DNA of 64,000 nt from Allopusillimonas lactea (GTDB lineage: Bacteria; Pseudomonadota; Gammaproteobacteria; Burkholderiales; Burkholderiaceae_B), in assembly GCF_021653995.1 (NCBI RefSeq), contig NZ_JAJJOZ010000001.1, forward strand, positions 558,001-622,000, given 5' to 3'. Position numbers and translations under genes: made by a program. Below, piece by piece: positions 1-9,536 of the stretch (position 1 is its first letter; each line of letters begins with the position of its first letter). Under the pieces are notes generated by a model. It saw only the letters and a program-made list of their open reading frames with translations, searched no databases and was not told the origin of the DNA.

Positions 1-476
1 AAAAAATCAATCTCGAACGAAGTGAGGCCAATGCCCGCCTGATAGGAGCGCGACACACTGGGGGAATCAGGGCCGCCCATGCGCAGGTTTTCGGGTGAAC
101 GTGTGACCTGACCATTTGCGCCCGCCCCGATCGTAGGGAACAAGTCACCGCGCACGATACCGTACTGCGCCCGGGCCTCTTCGACGCGCTCCACCGCGAC
201 ACGCATGTCGCGGTTGTTCTGCAATGCAAGCGCGATCAGGGCCTGCAGCCGCGCATCGGTAAAAAATTGACGCCAACCCAGATCACCGCCGTATGCGGCT
301 TCCGTCGCTGGCTGGACGGCGGCCCCCTGCCCGCCCACGCCTAACGCACTGATGTCAGGGTATTGCGTCGGCACAGGCGCTTCGGGCCGCTGATAGGCGG
401 GCGCAAACGAGCAGCCCGCCAATGCTGCAGCGACGACTACGTGCGATACGGTTAGACGGAAAAGACGATGACTCAT
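1..476 (-). CDS. RND efflux outer-membrane lipoprotein (OprM/NodT family), partial
   Basis: This is the outer-membrane channel of a tripartite multidrug efflux pump. Only the first ~158 codons are present and the gene continues past the left edge. The N-terminus has a lipoprotein signal with lipobox LAGC (Cys22), followed by the FAPAYQRPEAP segment typical of OprM/NodT proteins and a GDLGWRQFFTDARLQALI stretch that opens the first outer-membrane efflux repeat. The ATG at 476-474 lies two bases after the RND pump stop codon, so the two genes are translated from one operon mRNA. Partner choice (adaptor and pump) follows from this arrangement; substrates cannot be read from sequence. Confidence 0.9.
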   Translation of the reverse strand, partial: MSHRLFRLTVSHVVVAAALAGCSFAPAYQRPEAPVPTQYPDISALGVGGQGAAVQPATEAAYGGDLGWRQFFTDARLQALIALALQNNRDMRVAVERVEEARAQYGIVRGDLFPTIGAGANGQVTRSPENLRMGGPDSPSVSRSYQAGIGLTSFEIDF

Positions 477-478
477 GC

Positions 479-3400
479 TTACTCTCCCGTGTGCCCATCG
501 CGCGACGACAGTGGCGCGTGCGCCCCATGGGCCCCGTGCCCGCCGCCATCCGGCGCGCCATGCTTGCCCAACAATTTGGGCTTGGTCTTGAAGAAACCAA
601 GCACCACCACGAAAAACGCAGGAACGAAAATTACTGCCAGCGGCGTGGCGGCAACCATGCCCCCCAGCACGCTGAGGCCGACCGCATTCTGGCTGGCCGA
701 GCTCGCCCCGGTTGCCAACGCCAGTGGCAGCACCCCCAGGATGAACGCAAATGAGGTCATCAGAATGGGACGAAAGCGCAGCCGCGCCGCGTGCGTAGCG
801 GCGGTGAGCAGATTCCCCCCCTGCGCGTAGAGATCCTTGGCGAACTCGACAATCAGGATAGCGTTCTTGGCCGCCAGACCGATCACGGTCACCATCCCTA
901 CCTGGAAATACACATCGTTAGCCATGCCCAGGACGGAAACCAAGGCCACTGTACCCAGCATGCCCAGTGGCACCGCCAGCATCACCGACAGCGGAATAGC
1001 CCAGCTTTCGTACAGCGCGGCCAGCACCATGAATACAACCAGAACAGACAGACCCATTAGAATCAGCGACTGGCTGCCAGCCTGGATTTCCTGGTAGGAC
1101 AGCCCCGTCCATTCGAAGCCGATGCCCGCGGGCAATTGCGCCACCAGACGCTCCATCTCGGCCATGGCCTCACCGGTGGAGTGCCCCGGCGCCGCGGAAC
1201 CACCGATACGGACGGTTTCGTAGCTGTTGTATCGCACCACCTGAACAGGGCCCTGGGCCCACTCGATCGACACGAATGACGACAGCGGCACCATCTGGCC
1301 ATTGAGGTTGCGAGCATTGAGCTTGAGAATGTCCTGAGGGTCCATGCGATGTGCCTGCTCGGCCTGTACCCAGACGTTTTGCACCCAGCCGTGATTAGTG
1401 AACTTGCCCACAAACGCCGAGCCCAGGGCAGTCGAAATCAATTGCGAGGCCTCACTGAAATCAACGCCCAGCGCCGCAGCCTTTTCGCGGTTGATCTCGA
1501 TGTGCAGTTGCCGCCCCCCGGCAAGCCCGGTTACCCGCGTACCGGCAAGAATGGGGCTTTGGCTTGCGAGCTGCAGCAACTGCTGCGAGGCAGCGATCAA
1601 CGCATCATGCCCGACACCGCCGCGGTCTTCGAGGCGCAGGTCGAAGCCTGCGGCATTTCCCAACGAGGAAATGGCGGGTGGCACGATGGAAAACACCATC
1701 GCGTCGGGGATGCCAAAAAGCAGGCGCTGGATAGCGCCGCCCGCGATTGCCTGGGCGGAGTTTTCTTCGCCTTTGCGCTCCGCGAAATCCTTCAGGGGAA
1801 CAAATGCAATGGCAGCGTTCAGACCGTTGCCGTTGAAGCTGAAGCCTTGCACGGTGATGATGTTTTCCACCTGCGGCAGCCCTTTGAAATAGGCCTCTAC
1901 CTGCTCAATCACATCCAGCGTGCGGTTGGCCGTAGCACCCGACGGCAGCTCGATATTGGCAATGACGTAGCCCTGGTCTTCTTCGGGCAGGAAGGAACTG
2001 GGCAAACGGAAGTACAACCAGCCCATCACGATCACAAGCACCAGGAAGATCACCATCATGCGGCCACCACGGCGCACGATACTGCCGACGCCGCGTTCAT
2101 ACCTGTTGGTGGTGCCATCGAACATGCGATTGAACCAACCGAAAAAACCTTTCTTGCTGGCATGATGGCCTTTGGGAATAGGTTTGAGCACGGTTGCGCA
2201 TAAGGCAGGCGTGAAGGACAGCGCCAGAAAGCCTGAGAACATGATCGACACGGCCATGGCAACGGAAAACTGCCGATAAATCACGCCCACGGAGCCGGAC
2301 ATGAATGCCAACGGGAGGAACACCGTGGTAAGCACCAGCGTAATACCGACGATGGCACCGCTGATCTGCGGCATCGCCTTGCGGGTTGCCTCTTTGGGTG
2401 GCAGACCTTCCTCGGCCATGATACGCTCGACGTTCTCGACAACCACGATAGCGTCATCGACCAGAATGCCGATAGCCAGCACCATGGCAAACATGGTTAG
2501 CACGTTGATCGAAAAACCCAAGGCCAGCATGACCGCAAATGCGCCCATCATCGCAACAGGCACCACCAATGCGGGAATCAGTGTGTAGCGTATGTTCTGC
2601 AAAAAGACGAACATCACCACGAAGACCAGCACCATGGCCTCGAGCAGCGTATGGACGACCTGCTCGATGGAGAGCGACACATAGGGTGATGTATCGTAGG
2701 GAATTGCGTATGTGATGTTGCCGGGGAAGAACTTGGACAACTGCGCCATCTCGGCCTTGATGCCTTCGGCGGTGGACAGTGCATTGGCGCCTGGCGACAG
2801 TGAAATGGCAAACGCTGCAGTGGGCTTCCCGTTCAGGCGCGCGCCGAATTGGTAGTTGTCGGATCCGACTTCGATGCGAGCGACATCTTTGAGCCGAACG
2901 CTGGAGCCGTCGACGTTGGCGCGCAGCACGATGTTGCCGAACTCTTCGACAGTGGCGAGCTGCCCATTGACAGTGATGGGCGCGGACACACGTTGCGAGT
3001 CGGGGTTGGGTGGAGAACCCAGGATGCCGCCTGATACCAGTACGTTTTGCCGCGCAATGGCAGCGTTGACTTCGCTTGCGCTCAGGTTCAGGCCAGTGAG
3101 CTTGTCTGGGTCAACCCATATGCGCATGGCGCGTGGCGCAGCAAACAACTGGAATTTCCCCACGCCGGGCACCCGCGAGATCGGGTTCTGGATATTGCGG
3201 ATGATGTAGTCTGCCAGCGCGGTCTGGCCCATGGAGCCGTCGGTGGACGATAACGCCACCACCAACAGGAAGCCGGTATTGCTCTGCTCTACCTTGAGGC
3301 CTTGCTGGATCACGGCCTGCGGCAGTTTGGAGGTGATATTGGCAAGCCGGTTCTGCACGTCGACCTGGGCAAGGTCGGGGTTGGTGCCTGGCTTGAATGT

Positions 3401-3676
3401 GGCAGAGATTTCGGAGGTTCCGTAGGAATCACTGACGGACTCGTAGTACAGCAGGCCTTTAGCGCCGTTGAGCTCGTTCTCGATCACGCTGGCGACGGTG
3501 GTGGCCACTTCTTGCGCCGAAGCGCCAGGATAGATGGCACGCACGCTGATGGTGGGTGGCGCGACTTCGGGATACTGAGACACAGGCATGTTGGGTATGG
3601 CCAACAGGCCAGCCAACGTGATGCCCAGCGCGACTACCCAGGCGAAAATCGGTCGATCAATAAAAAACTGAGGCAT
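479..3676 (-). CDS. RND multidrug efflux pump, inner-membrane permease (AcrB/MexB type, HAE1)
   Basis: This proton-driven inner-membrane pump takes drugs from the periplasm or membrane and passes them to the outer-membrane channel. At 1,065 aa it has the usual AcrB/MexB length. The start FFIDRPIFAWV is the canonical HAE1 N-terminus. The proton-relay pair Asp407-Asp408 lies in TM4 (GILVDDAIVVVENV), at the same numbers as in AcrB. The last ~35 residues are a glycine/histidine-rich cytosolic tail. It sits between the adaptor gene (73 bp upstream) and the channel gene (2 bp downstream). No TetR or MarR regulator lies next to the operon, so control is probably exerted from elsewhere. Confidence 0.96.
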   Translation of the reverse strand: MPQFFIDRPIFAWVVALGITLAGLLAIPNMPVSQYPEVAPPTISVRAIYPGASAQEVATTVASVIENELNGAKGLLYYESVSDSYGTSEISATFKPGTNPDLAQVDVQNRLANITSKLPQAVIQQGLKVEQSNTGFLLVVALSSTDGSMGQTALADYIIRNIQNPISRVPGVGKFQLFAAPRAMRIWVDPDKLTGLNLSASEVNAAIARQNVLVSGGILGSPPNPDSQRVSAPITVNGQLATVEEFGNIVLRANVDGSSVRLKDVARIEVGSDNYQFGARLNGKPTAAFAISLSPGANALSTAEGIKAEMAQLSKFFPGNITYAIPYDTSPYVSLSIEQVVHTLLEAMVLVFVVMFVFLQNIRYTLIPALVVPVAMMGAFAVMLALGFSINVLTMFAMVLAIGILVDDAIVVVENVERIMAEEGLPPKEATRKAMPQISGAIVGITLVLTTVFLPLAFMSGSVGVIYRQFSVAMAVSIMFSGFLALSFTPALCATVLKPIPKGHHASKKGFFGWFNRMFDGTTNRYERGVGSIVRRGGRMMVIFLVLVIVMGWLYFRLPSSFLPEEDQGYVIANIELPSGATANRTLDVIEQVEAYFKGLPQVENIITVQGFSFNGNGLNAAIAFVPLKDFAERKGEENSAQAIAGGAIQRLLFGIPDAMVFSIVPPAISSLGNAAGFDLRLEDRGGVGHDALIAASQQLLQLASQSPILAGTRVTGLAGGRQLHIEINREKAAALGVDFSEASQLISTALGSAFVGKFTNHGWVQNVWVQAEQAHRMDPQDILKLNARNLNGQMVPLSSFVSIEWAQGPVQVVRYNSYETVRIGGSAAPGHSTGEAMAEMERLVAQLPAGIGFEWTGLSYQEIQAGSQSLILMGLSVLVVFMVLAALYESWAIPLSVMLAVPLGMLGTVALVSVLGMANDVYFQVGMVTVIGLAAKNAILIVEFAKDLYAQGGNLLTAATHAARLRFRPILMTSFAFILGVLPLALATGASSASQNAVGLSVLGGMVAATPLAVIFVPAFFVVVLGFFKTKPKLLGKHGAPDGGGHGAHGAHAPLSSRDGHTGE

Positions 3677-3705
3677 GTGTGCTCACTTTTCTTGCATGAA
3701 CGCTG

Positions 3706-3726
3706 CGGGCCCTTTATGGGGGCCCG
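3706..3726. other. Hairpin in the efflux adaptor-pump intergenic gap
   Basis: A perfect 7-bp stem (3706-3712 with 3720-3726, loop of 7) lies in the 73-bp gap between the adaptor and pump genes. It has no U-tract on the minus strand, so it is more likely an mRNA-stability or partial-attenuation element than a full terminator. Confidence 0.35.
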
Positions 3727-3749
3727 TATGTTGTGGCGATGGTGGCGAA

Positions 3750-5063
3750 TCAGCCCTGTTTGCCGTTGCCCGCCGGCGCGGTGGCTGGCTTGGGTTCTTG
3801 GTTCGCGCCAGGCGCGGCCGGCGGAGTTTGCCCATTAGGCTTGCCGCCTTGGGCTTGCGCACCGCCCTGCGGGGTGGCTTCACCCACGCCTTGCGCTTTC
3901 CAGGGCATAGGCTGCACTGGGGCACCGGGGCGAATCTTCTGGAACCCTTCGACGATGACTTGTTCGCCCGGATTCAAGCCCTTGGTAATGATGTAGCCGT
4001 CTTGTACCTCAGCGCCAACATCGACCGTGACCGAGGCAGCCTTGCCTTCACGCACCACGACCAGGCTGCTGAGGCCATCCGCCGTGCGTTGAAGCGCCTG
4101 CTTGGGCACCACCAGCGCCTTGTCGTCGACGCCCTGACTCAGCCTGACCCGCACATACATACCGGGCAACAGGATGTGGCCGGGATTTTCGGCCACCGTG
4201 CGCAAACGAACCTGACCGGTGGTGGGATCGACGCTGATGCCCGAAAACAGAAGCTTGGCGGGGTGATCGTACACAGAGCCGTCTTCAAGCAGAACCTCGA
4301 CCGCAGCCGCGCCTTCGCCCGCCTGGCGCAACTCGCCCGATGCCAGCGCGCGGCGCAGCTCGGCCAGTTGCGCGGTGGATCGATTGACATCCACATAGAC
4401 CTGGTCGATCTGCTGCACCGTTGCCAACTGCGTTGCCTGCGCGGCGCTGACTAGCGCGCCTTCAGTGACCAGCGATTCACCGATACGACCACTGATAGGC
4501 GAAATGACCTTGGTGTAGCCCAGATCGATTTGCGCCGCCTTGAGCGCGGCCTTGGCAGCCGCAACGGCGGCTTCGGCCTGGCCTGCCTGCGCAACAGCGC
4601 TGTCGTATTCCTGTCGGCTGACAGCATTGGCCTTGATCAGCTTTGCGTAACGCTGTGCGAGCAGCCGGGCGCTGCGCACGTTGGCTTCGGCGTTCTTGAG
4701 CTGAGCCGCGGCCTGGTCGCGCACCGCTACATAGGGTGCCGGATCGATGGTGAACAGCAACTGCCCCTGTTTCACCTCGCTGCCCTGCTCGAAATTGATG
4801 GCTTCGACGATCCCCGTGACCCGTGCGCGAATTTGTGCGTTCTTGATGGCTTCGACACGCCCCGGAAGATCAACCATGACGGGGGTAGACGCGGGATTGA
4901 CGGTGACGACGCTGACCGGCACTTTCATGCCGCCTTGCTGTGGCGGTGCGTTTTCGCCGCAAGCGCTTAACAACGCAAGTGAAGAGATCAGCAGGAAGGA
5001 AGAGACAACAAAACGGCCGTACTGGCGCGCGGGCTGCCGCGTGGGCAGGCGGGTACTAGGCAT
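3750..5063 (-). CDS. RND efflux periplasmic adaptor lipoprotein (MexA/AcrA type)
   Basis: This is the membrane-fusion protein that joins the RND pump to the outer-membrane channel. With the ATG at 5063 (AGGAG eight bases upstream) the protein has 437 aa; an in-frame upstream extension has no ribosome site and would bury the signal. The signal peptide ends in lipobox LSAC (Cys35). Typical HlyD-family blocks follow: ARVTGIVEAINFEQGSEVKQGQLLFTID split around a coiled-coil hairpin rich in Ala, then a beta-barrel domain (SVDPTTGQVRLR). The C-terminal ~45 residues are Pro/Gly/Gln-rich and probably disordered. It is the first gene of the operon. Confidence 0.94.
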   Translation of the reverse strand: MPSTRLPTRQPARQYGRFVVSSFLLISSLALLSACGENAPPQQGGMKVPVSVVTVNPASTPVMVDLPGRVEAIKNAQIRARVTGIVEAINFEQGSEVKQGQLLFTIDPAPYVAVRDQAAAQLKNAEANVRSARLLAQRYAKLIKANAVSRQEYDSAVAQAGQAEAAVAAAKAALKAAQIDLGYTKVISPISGRIGESLVTEGALVSAAQATQLATVQQIDQVYVDVNRSTAQLAELRRALASGELRQAGEGAAAVEVLLEDGSVYDHPAKLLFSGISVDPTTGQVRLRTVAENPGHILLPGMYVRVRLSQGVDDKALVVPKQALQRTADGLSSLVVVREGKAASVTVDVGAEVQDGYIITKGLNPGEQVIVEGFQKIRPGAPVQPMPWKAQGVGEATPQGGAQAQGGKPNGQTPPAAPGANQEPKPATAPAGNGKQG

Positions 5064-5299
5064 CCGAAACTCCTGAAGCAATAGGGCCCCTTTGTGAGGT
5101 ACGCCGTACTGCTTTTGTTTTTGTTGGTGCTTGGCTGGGTCAAACCGCAAAGTATAAGGGTAAAACGTAACCAGAGATATATAACTTCCATTTCATTCTG
5201 TTTCACTCCGCCCACCCTGCAAGCATGCTGGCGGCATGCCACTTGCTTGCGGATGCACATCCCCGGATTGGGGCAACTCAGCATGAAGGAGGTAATGCA
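5064..5299. promoter_or_regulatory. Divergent intergenic region between efflux operon and BON lipoprotein gene
   Basis: The gap has a distinctly AT-rich core (about 5150-5215), unlike the GC-rich genes around it, and must carry both outward promoters. On the minus strand TATACT (5151-5156) is a good -10 candidate for the efflux operon, but I see no convincing -35. On the plus strand ATATATAAC near 5174-5183 is a possible -10. No clear operator palindrome was found. Confidence 0.4.
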
Positions 5300-5623
5300 A
5301 TGACTAAGCATCGATTCTCGCGCGTCATGATGACGGCCGCTGTGACCACCTTGCTGGCGGCCTGCGCGCAGCAGCCCGCGCGACAAAGTTCGGCCGCCGG
5401 CCCTGTCGATGACACGACCATCAACACCAAAGTACAGAACGCAGTGCTGGGTGTGCGCGGCGTGCATGAGAAGGACATCCAGGTCTCGACCACCGACGGC
5501 GTCGTCAAACTGCGCGGGTCGGTCGACAACCAAATGGCCGCCCAGGATGCTATCCAGGCTGCACGCCAGGTGGAAGGCGTGAAGAAGGTCGACTACGACC
5601 TAGACGTCAAATCGACCTATTAA
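5300..5623 (+). CDS. BON-domain lipoprotein
   Basis: This 107-aa protein is predicted to be exported and lipid-anchored. Its signal peptide ends in LLAAC (Cys at about 22). One BON domain follows (DDTTINTKVQNAVLG, then VSTTDGVVKLRGSVDN and VEGVKKVDYDL), as in OsmY- and DolP-like envelope proteins that bind phospholipid membranes. The start is fixed by the strong ribosome site AAGGAGGT seven bases before the ATG; an upstream in-frame extension from 5225 lacks one. It is transcribed divergently from the efflux operon and ends against a convergent gene. The envelope-stress role is inferred from the family. Confidence 0.85.
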   Translation: MTKHRFSRVMMTAAVTTLLAACAQQPARQSSAAGPVDDTTINTKVQNAVLGVRGVHEKDIQVSTTDGVVKLRGSVDNQMAAQDAIQAARQVEGVKKVDYDLDVKSTY

Positions 5624-5642
5624 GGGCCCGTAGGGGGCCTTC

Positions 5643-5663
5643 CGAAGGCGTGATGCGCCTTCG
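5643..5663. terminator. Hairpin between convergent genes
   Basis: A perfect 8-bp stem (5643-5650 with 5656-5663, 5-nt loop) lies between the stops of two converging genes. The plus-strand tail is only moderately T-rich (CTTTCCTT at 5670-5677), so this is a modest bidirectional terminator candidate. Confidence 0.5.
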
Positions 5664-5675
5664 AGGCCGCTTTCC

Positions 5676-6254
5676 TTATAAATTGCGCTCGGGCTCGGGT
5701 GTGGCAAGAGGATCGAAATCGTCCCACTGGCCGTTGCGCCACGTGCCGCGAGCACGCTCGACCTCAACGCCTCCGGCATCACGCAGCAGCAGCGCGATCC
5801 GTCGCTCATCTTCGGTGCCGACATGCGCCGCGAGCAACACACCCGAAGGATGGCCTTTGCGCAGCAGTGTTTCACGCTGTTCCTCGGGGTTGCGGGGCGG
5901 CCGGGCATGGCCCAGGCCCCGCATGGCGCCCGCGAGCGATCCCACATAAGCACCCACGCCAGCCGCCGCCGCGATCAGCGTTGCATCCAGGTCGAACCAG
6001 GATGTTATGACGACACCGATCAATGCGCCGCCCACCCCGCATAACGCCGCCATGCCCAGCGTGCTGGATGGCGCGCCGCGCGAGTCCGGGTCGGCGGCAC
6101 GGTCGCCGCCCATGGCGTAGCGGTTGTGGCTGCCGGCGGGATTAACAAAAAAGGTATGCAGATTGTCGGCGGTGACGCCTGCATTCATCAGAGAGGCCGC
6201 GGCGGTTTTGGCGGCGTCGAAGGTTTCAAAACGTGCGGCGACGATCAGAGCCAT
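5676..6254 (-). CDS. Glycine-rich membrane protein of unknown function
   Basis: This 192-aa protein has no function I can name. It starts with a short soluble part (MALIVAARFETFDAAKTAAASL) resembling the small alpha/beta N-terminal module of DUF1269/glycine-zipper stress proteins. A hydrophobic glycine/alanine-rich hairpin follows (about residues 68-110, GVGGALIGVVI and GVGAYVGSLAGAMRGLG) that looks like two packed glycine-zipper helices. The tail is charged (GVLLAAHVGTEDERRIALLL). The ATG at 6254 has GGAG seven bases upstream; an in-frame TTG two codons earlier is less likely. Membrane association is inferred from the hairpin. Confidence 0.7.
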   Translation of the reverse strand: MALIVAARFETFDAAKTAAASLMNAGVTADNLHTFFVNPAGSHNRYAMGGDRAADPDSRGAPSSTLGMAALCGVGGALIGVVITSWFDLDATLIAAAAGVGAYVGSLAGAMRGLGHARPPRNPEEQRETLLRKGHPSGVLLAAHVGTEDERRIALLLRDAGGVEVERARGTWRNGQWDDFDPLATPEPERNL

Positions 6255-6308
6255 GATCAACTCCAGGCAATTGCGCTTGTATTCAGGGCAGCATTTTGCA
6301 TACCCGAT

Positions 6309-7397
6309 TCAACTGCCCTCGCCCTGCCGATTTCCAATATCCGCCTCGTGCACCAAATACCAGACGCCCGCCACGAACAGCGGTGTCAGATAGTACACAG
6401 CTCGAAACACCAGTGTCGCGGCAAGCGCGTCGCTGCGCGGCAGTTCCGCCGACGCGAGCAGCGCGATCACTGTCGCCTCAAGTACCCCAAGGCCTGCCGG
6501 CACTCGGATCAGCAAGCCGATGACTGCGCTGAGCAATACTGCGCCCAAGGCCATCGCATAAGAGGCTTGGTGCTGCAGCAATACATACAGCACGCCGCCC
6601 ATCAGCAGCCAGTGCACGGCGGCTGCGCCCGCTTGTGCCAGTGCCAGCGCCCCTGTGGGCAGCACAATGGTATGCCCGCGCACCGACCATTCTCGCCTGC
6701 GCGCCAGAAAGCAGAACAGGACGTATGCGACGACCGCGACAATGGCCACCCCTCCGCCAATGCGTAGCCCGGTATCGCTCAACGGCCATGTCTCAGGCAA
6801 CGCGATGTAGCCAGAGGCGAACAGACATCCGCTGACCAGGCAGTAGCCGATCCAGTTGGTGCTCACAGCGAATGCAAACACTCGCGCGGCGTCGGCGGGC
6901 GAAACGCCACTGCGTGTATACAAGCGTAGTCGCAGCCCGAGGCCGCCGATCGACCCTCCCAGATTCAGATTGAAGGCATATGAGGTACAGGCAATGCAAA
7001 GTGTGCGCAGGCGCGACAGTGTATGGCCTGTGTAACAACGTCCCAACTGATCGAAGCTCGCATACGCAAGATATCCAGCGAACGTGAGCGCGTACGCGAC
7101 AGCGAGAGATGCTGGTGGCAGCGAGGCCGCTGCCTGACCTACCTGCACCCAGTCGACGCGAAAGGCAGCCAGTGCCAACAAACCGGCAACCGCAACAATA
7201 AAGCCGCCAATCAGTATACGTCGCAGCAGCGGCCAGTGCCGGCGCAGCCAGGCCGTTACCCCTCGCACCGAATTCGCGCTCGGGCGCGCACCGCTATGGC
7301 CCTCCGGCCCGGCGCATTCCCGCCCCACCTCAATCAAGCGGCCTTCCGCCCGCGCTCCGTCGACTCCGCCGAGCGGCTGCTGCCTCTCGCCGCTCAC
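6309..7397 (-). CDS. ybhN: YbhN-like integral membrane protein (LPG synthase/UPF0104 flippase family)
   Basis: This 362-aa polytopic protein belongs to the family that includes the flippase domain of lysyl-phosphatidylglycerol synthase and E. coli YbhN. Markers are the hydrophobic segments from about residue 60 onward, the GGSIGGLGLRLRLYTRSG block and the C-terminal RVPAGLGVLEATVIALL. The start is GTG at 7397, overlapping the clsB stop by four bases, so it is translationally coupled. Together with clsB and ybhP it reproduces the E. coli ybhP-clsB-ybhN order. A role in lipid translocation or cardiolipin handling is inferred from this conserved operon. Confidence 0.85.
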   Translation of the reverse strand: MSGERQQPLGGVDGARAEGRLIEVGRECAGPEGHSGARPSANSVRGVTAWLRRHWPLLRRILIGGFIVAVAGLLALAAFRVDWVQVGQAAASLPPASLAVAYALTFAGYLAYASFDQLGRCYTGHTLSRLRTLCIACTSYAFNLNLGGSIGGLGLRLRLYTRSGVSPADAARVFAFAVSTNWIGYCLVSGCLFASGYIALPETWPLSDTGLRIGGGVAIVAVVAYVLFCFLARRREWSVRGHTIVLPTGALALAQAGAAAVHWLLMGGVLYVLLQHQASYAMALGAVLLSAVIGLLIRVPAGLGVLEATVIALLASAELPRSDALAATLVFRAVYYLTPLFVAGVWYLVHEADIGNRQGEGS

Positions 7398-8608
7398 GGC
7401 TTGTCTTCCACCGGCATATCCGCCGCAGGGATGGACGTCAAGGTGCGCTCACGCGCCGGCAACCAACTGGACCACGAGGGAAAGCGGCGCAGAAAGTGGA
7501 ATACCAGCGTGCCCAATATGACGCGTTGAATCTTGCGGCGCGGCTGGGTCGCTCGCTTCACCCGCCGGCAGTGACGCTCCACCAACTCATCCAGCCGCTG
7601 CTCCAGCACGCTGCCAAACGCCTCATCACGAATCATCACATTGGCTTCGAGATTGAAGGCAAGACTGAGCGGATCGAGATTGCTGGACCCGACGGTTGCC
7701 CACACGCCATCCACCACGGCCACTTTGCCATGCAGTGGACGTTGGCAATACTCATAGATCTCGACGCCAGCCGACAAGAGATAGTCGTACAGCATGGTTG
7801 CAACGAAGCGTGCTGCCGGCATGTCAGGCTGGCCTTGCAGGATCAAGCGCACCCGCACGCCACGCTGGGCAGCACTGCGCAATGAGCGCAGCAACTGATA
7901 ACCTGGAAAGAAGTAGGCATTGGCAATCGTCACAGTCTGTTTGGCGGCGCGTATGCCTACGCGGTAGTGCATCTCGATGTCGGTCTTGTGACTGTCGTTG
8001 TCGCGCACCACCAGTGCGGCGGACGAATCACCCGGCATCCATACATGTTGGTGCGCATGGCGCCGTCGCAGGCCTCGCCAAGTGCGCCGCACCGCCTTGA
8101 CGGGCGCCAGCGCTTCGGCGGCGAAACGCGAGATTTCGTCGACCAGCGGGCCGCGAATGGCAATCGCATAGTCCTGTTTCGCTGTGGGGCCGAAGTCGGC
8201 TAGATGGTCGGCGCCAAAATTGATGCCGCCAACGAAGGCGATCTCGCCATCCACCACCACAATCTTGCGGTGCAGCCGGCAGAAGAGGTTGGTGCGCACG
8301 CCGAAGCGGCGTGGCTGCGGGTCGAAGACATGAAACCCCACGCCGGCGGAGGTCATAGCACCAATGAAGGAAGGCGACAGATCTGCGGTGCCATAACCGT
8401 CAACGGCAATATCGACACGTACGCCGCGGCTTGCCGCCTCAATGACAGCCTGTTGCAGACTGCGGCCAACCGAGTCATCGAAGATGATAAAGGTTTCGAT
8501 GACCACCATGCGCCTGGCCTCGCGTATGGCCTGCATCACTGCGGGAAAGTATTCTTCGCCGTTTTCCAGCAAGGTAATAGCGTTACCGGTTGTCCATTTG
8601 CTGTTCAT
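7394..8608 (-). CDS. clsB: Cardiolipin synthase B (phospholipase D family)
   Basis: This enzyme joins phosphatidylglycerol with another phospholipid to make cardiolipin at the inner membrane. The 404-aa protein has two phospholipase-D motifs: HRKIVVVDGEIAFVGG in the N-terminal half and HGKVAVVDGVWATVGSSN in the C-terminal half, each with the His-x-Lys pair. There is no N-terminal transmembrane segment, as in ClsB rather than ClsA. It overlaps the upstream ybhP-like gene by four bases and the downstream ybhN-like gene by four bases, forming a tight three-gene operon. In E. coli, ClsB needs YbhP or phosphatidylethanolamine-related context for some activities; whether that holds here is inference. 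Confidence 0.93.
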   Translation of the reverse strand: MNSKWTTGNAITLLENGEEYFPAVMQAIREARRMVVIETFIIFDDSVGRSLQQAVIEAASRGVRVDIAVDGYGTADLSPSFIGAMTSAGVGFHVFDPQPRRFGVRTNLFCRLHRKIVVVDGEIAFVGGINFGADHLADFGPTAKQDYAIAIRGPLVDEISRFAAEALAPVKAVRRTWRGLRRRHAHQHVWMPGDSSAALVVRDNDSHKTDIEMHYRVGIRAAKQTVTIANAYFFPGYQLLRSLRSAAQRGVRVRLILQGQPDMPAARFVATMLYDYLLSAGVEIYEYCQRPLHGKVAVVDGVWATVGSSNLDPLSLAFNLEANVMIRDEAFGSVLEQRLDELVERHCRRVKRATQPRRKIQRVILGTLVFHFLRRFPSWSSWLPARERTLTSIPAADMPVEDKP

Positions 8609-9375
8609 AGCGCGAGCTCCACCGCCAGCGGCGCGTGATCAGAAAGATGCGACCAAGGCCGGCGGGCAAGGGCCATAGCATGGTAGCGCAGCACATTGCG
8701 CACATATACCCGGTCGAGCCGCAGCAAGGGCCAGCGGGCCGGAAAGGTGCGGGCCACCCGCCCGTGGCATTCGCGAAACACCTCCTGCAGGCGGCATGCC
8801 CGATACAGCATGCGCTGACCCACTTGTCGCCAGTCGTTGAAATCGCCCGCAATCACCAGGGGTGCATTATCCGGAATTTCCTCGTTGATATAACGGCACA
8901 AGCGGCTCAATTGCGCGTGGCGATGACGCTCCTGCAAACCAAGGTGCACGCAAATAACATGCACATCTTCGTTGTAGCCCGGAGGGTGCATGACACAGTG
9001 CAGCATGCCGCGCTTTTCGTGCTGGCCAATGGAAACATCGATGTTCTGGTAGAAAACAATGGGAAACTTGGACAGTATTGCGTTGCCATGATGGCCGTGG
9101 GGATAGACGGCATTGCGGCCATAGGCATACTGCGGCCAGATGGTGTCCGCCAGGAACTCGTACTGGCTTGTGGCAGGCCAACGAGCATGCCGCTCGGCAT
9201 GCCGCTGATGCGCGCCGAGCACTTCCTGCAAAAAAACCACGTCAGCACCCGTTGCGCGGATTGCCTCGCGCAGTTCATGCAGGATGAAACGCCGGTTAAG
9301 TGCCGTGAACCCCTTGTGGGTATTTACGGTGAGCACCTTAAGCGTAAACGGGTTGACGTCGTCGATTCTTGCCAT
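8605..9375 (-). CDS. ybhP: Endonuclease/exonuclease/phosphatase-family protein YbhP
   Basis: This 256-aa member of the EEP fold superfamily has the family's marks: NTHKGFTALNRRFIL at the start, VVFLQEVLGAH (metal-binding Glu), IAGDFNDWR and the C-terminal SDHAPL. The same family covers DNases, sphingomyelinases and inositol phosphatases, so the substrate is open. Operon position next to clsB favours a lipid phosphodiesterase or phosphatase. I chose the ATG at 9375 because the start then aligns with E. coli YbhP (short lead-in to KVLTVNTHKG). The ribosome site there is weak, and an ORF continues upstream to 9480. Confidence 0.82.
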   Translation of the reverse strand: MARIDDVNPFTLKVLTVNTHKGFTALNRRFILHELREAIRATGADVVFLQEVLGAHQRHAERHARWPATSQYEFLADTIWPQYAYGRNAVYPHGHHGNAILSKFPIVFYQNIDVSIGQHEKRGMLHCVMHPPGYNEDVHVICVHLGLQERHRHAQLSRLCRYINEEIPDNAPLVIAGDFNDWRQVGQRMLYRACRLQEVFRECHGRVARTFPARWPLLRLDRVYVRNVLRYHAMALARRPWSHLSDHAPLAVELAL

Positions 9376-9536
9376 GAATGCGGCGGTTCCGTGAAATGAC
9401 CGCCCCACCCTCAGCAATCGGTGTGCCCATAGCGGCACACCAACGCATCTCGAAGCGCAGGCCGCCGCCGACGCCAGCAACCTGTGGCGGCCGCTGGGGT
9501 GAAGCAGCCCCGCTACCGAGCTGGCCCCTTAGATAA

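Noticed and set aside
1349..2203. 284-codon plus-strand ORF opposite the RND pump gene
   Set aside because: It lies wholly antisense to a clear RND transporter, has no ribosome site and its protein has random composition with many His/Gln/Arg.
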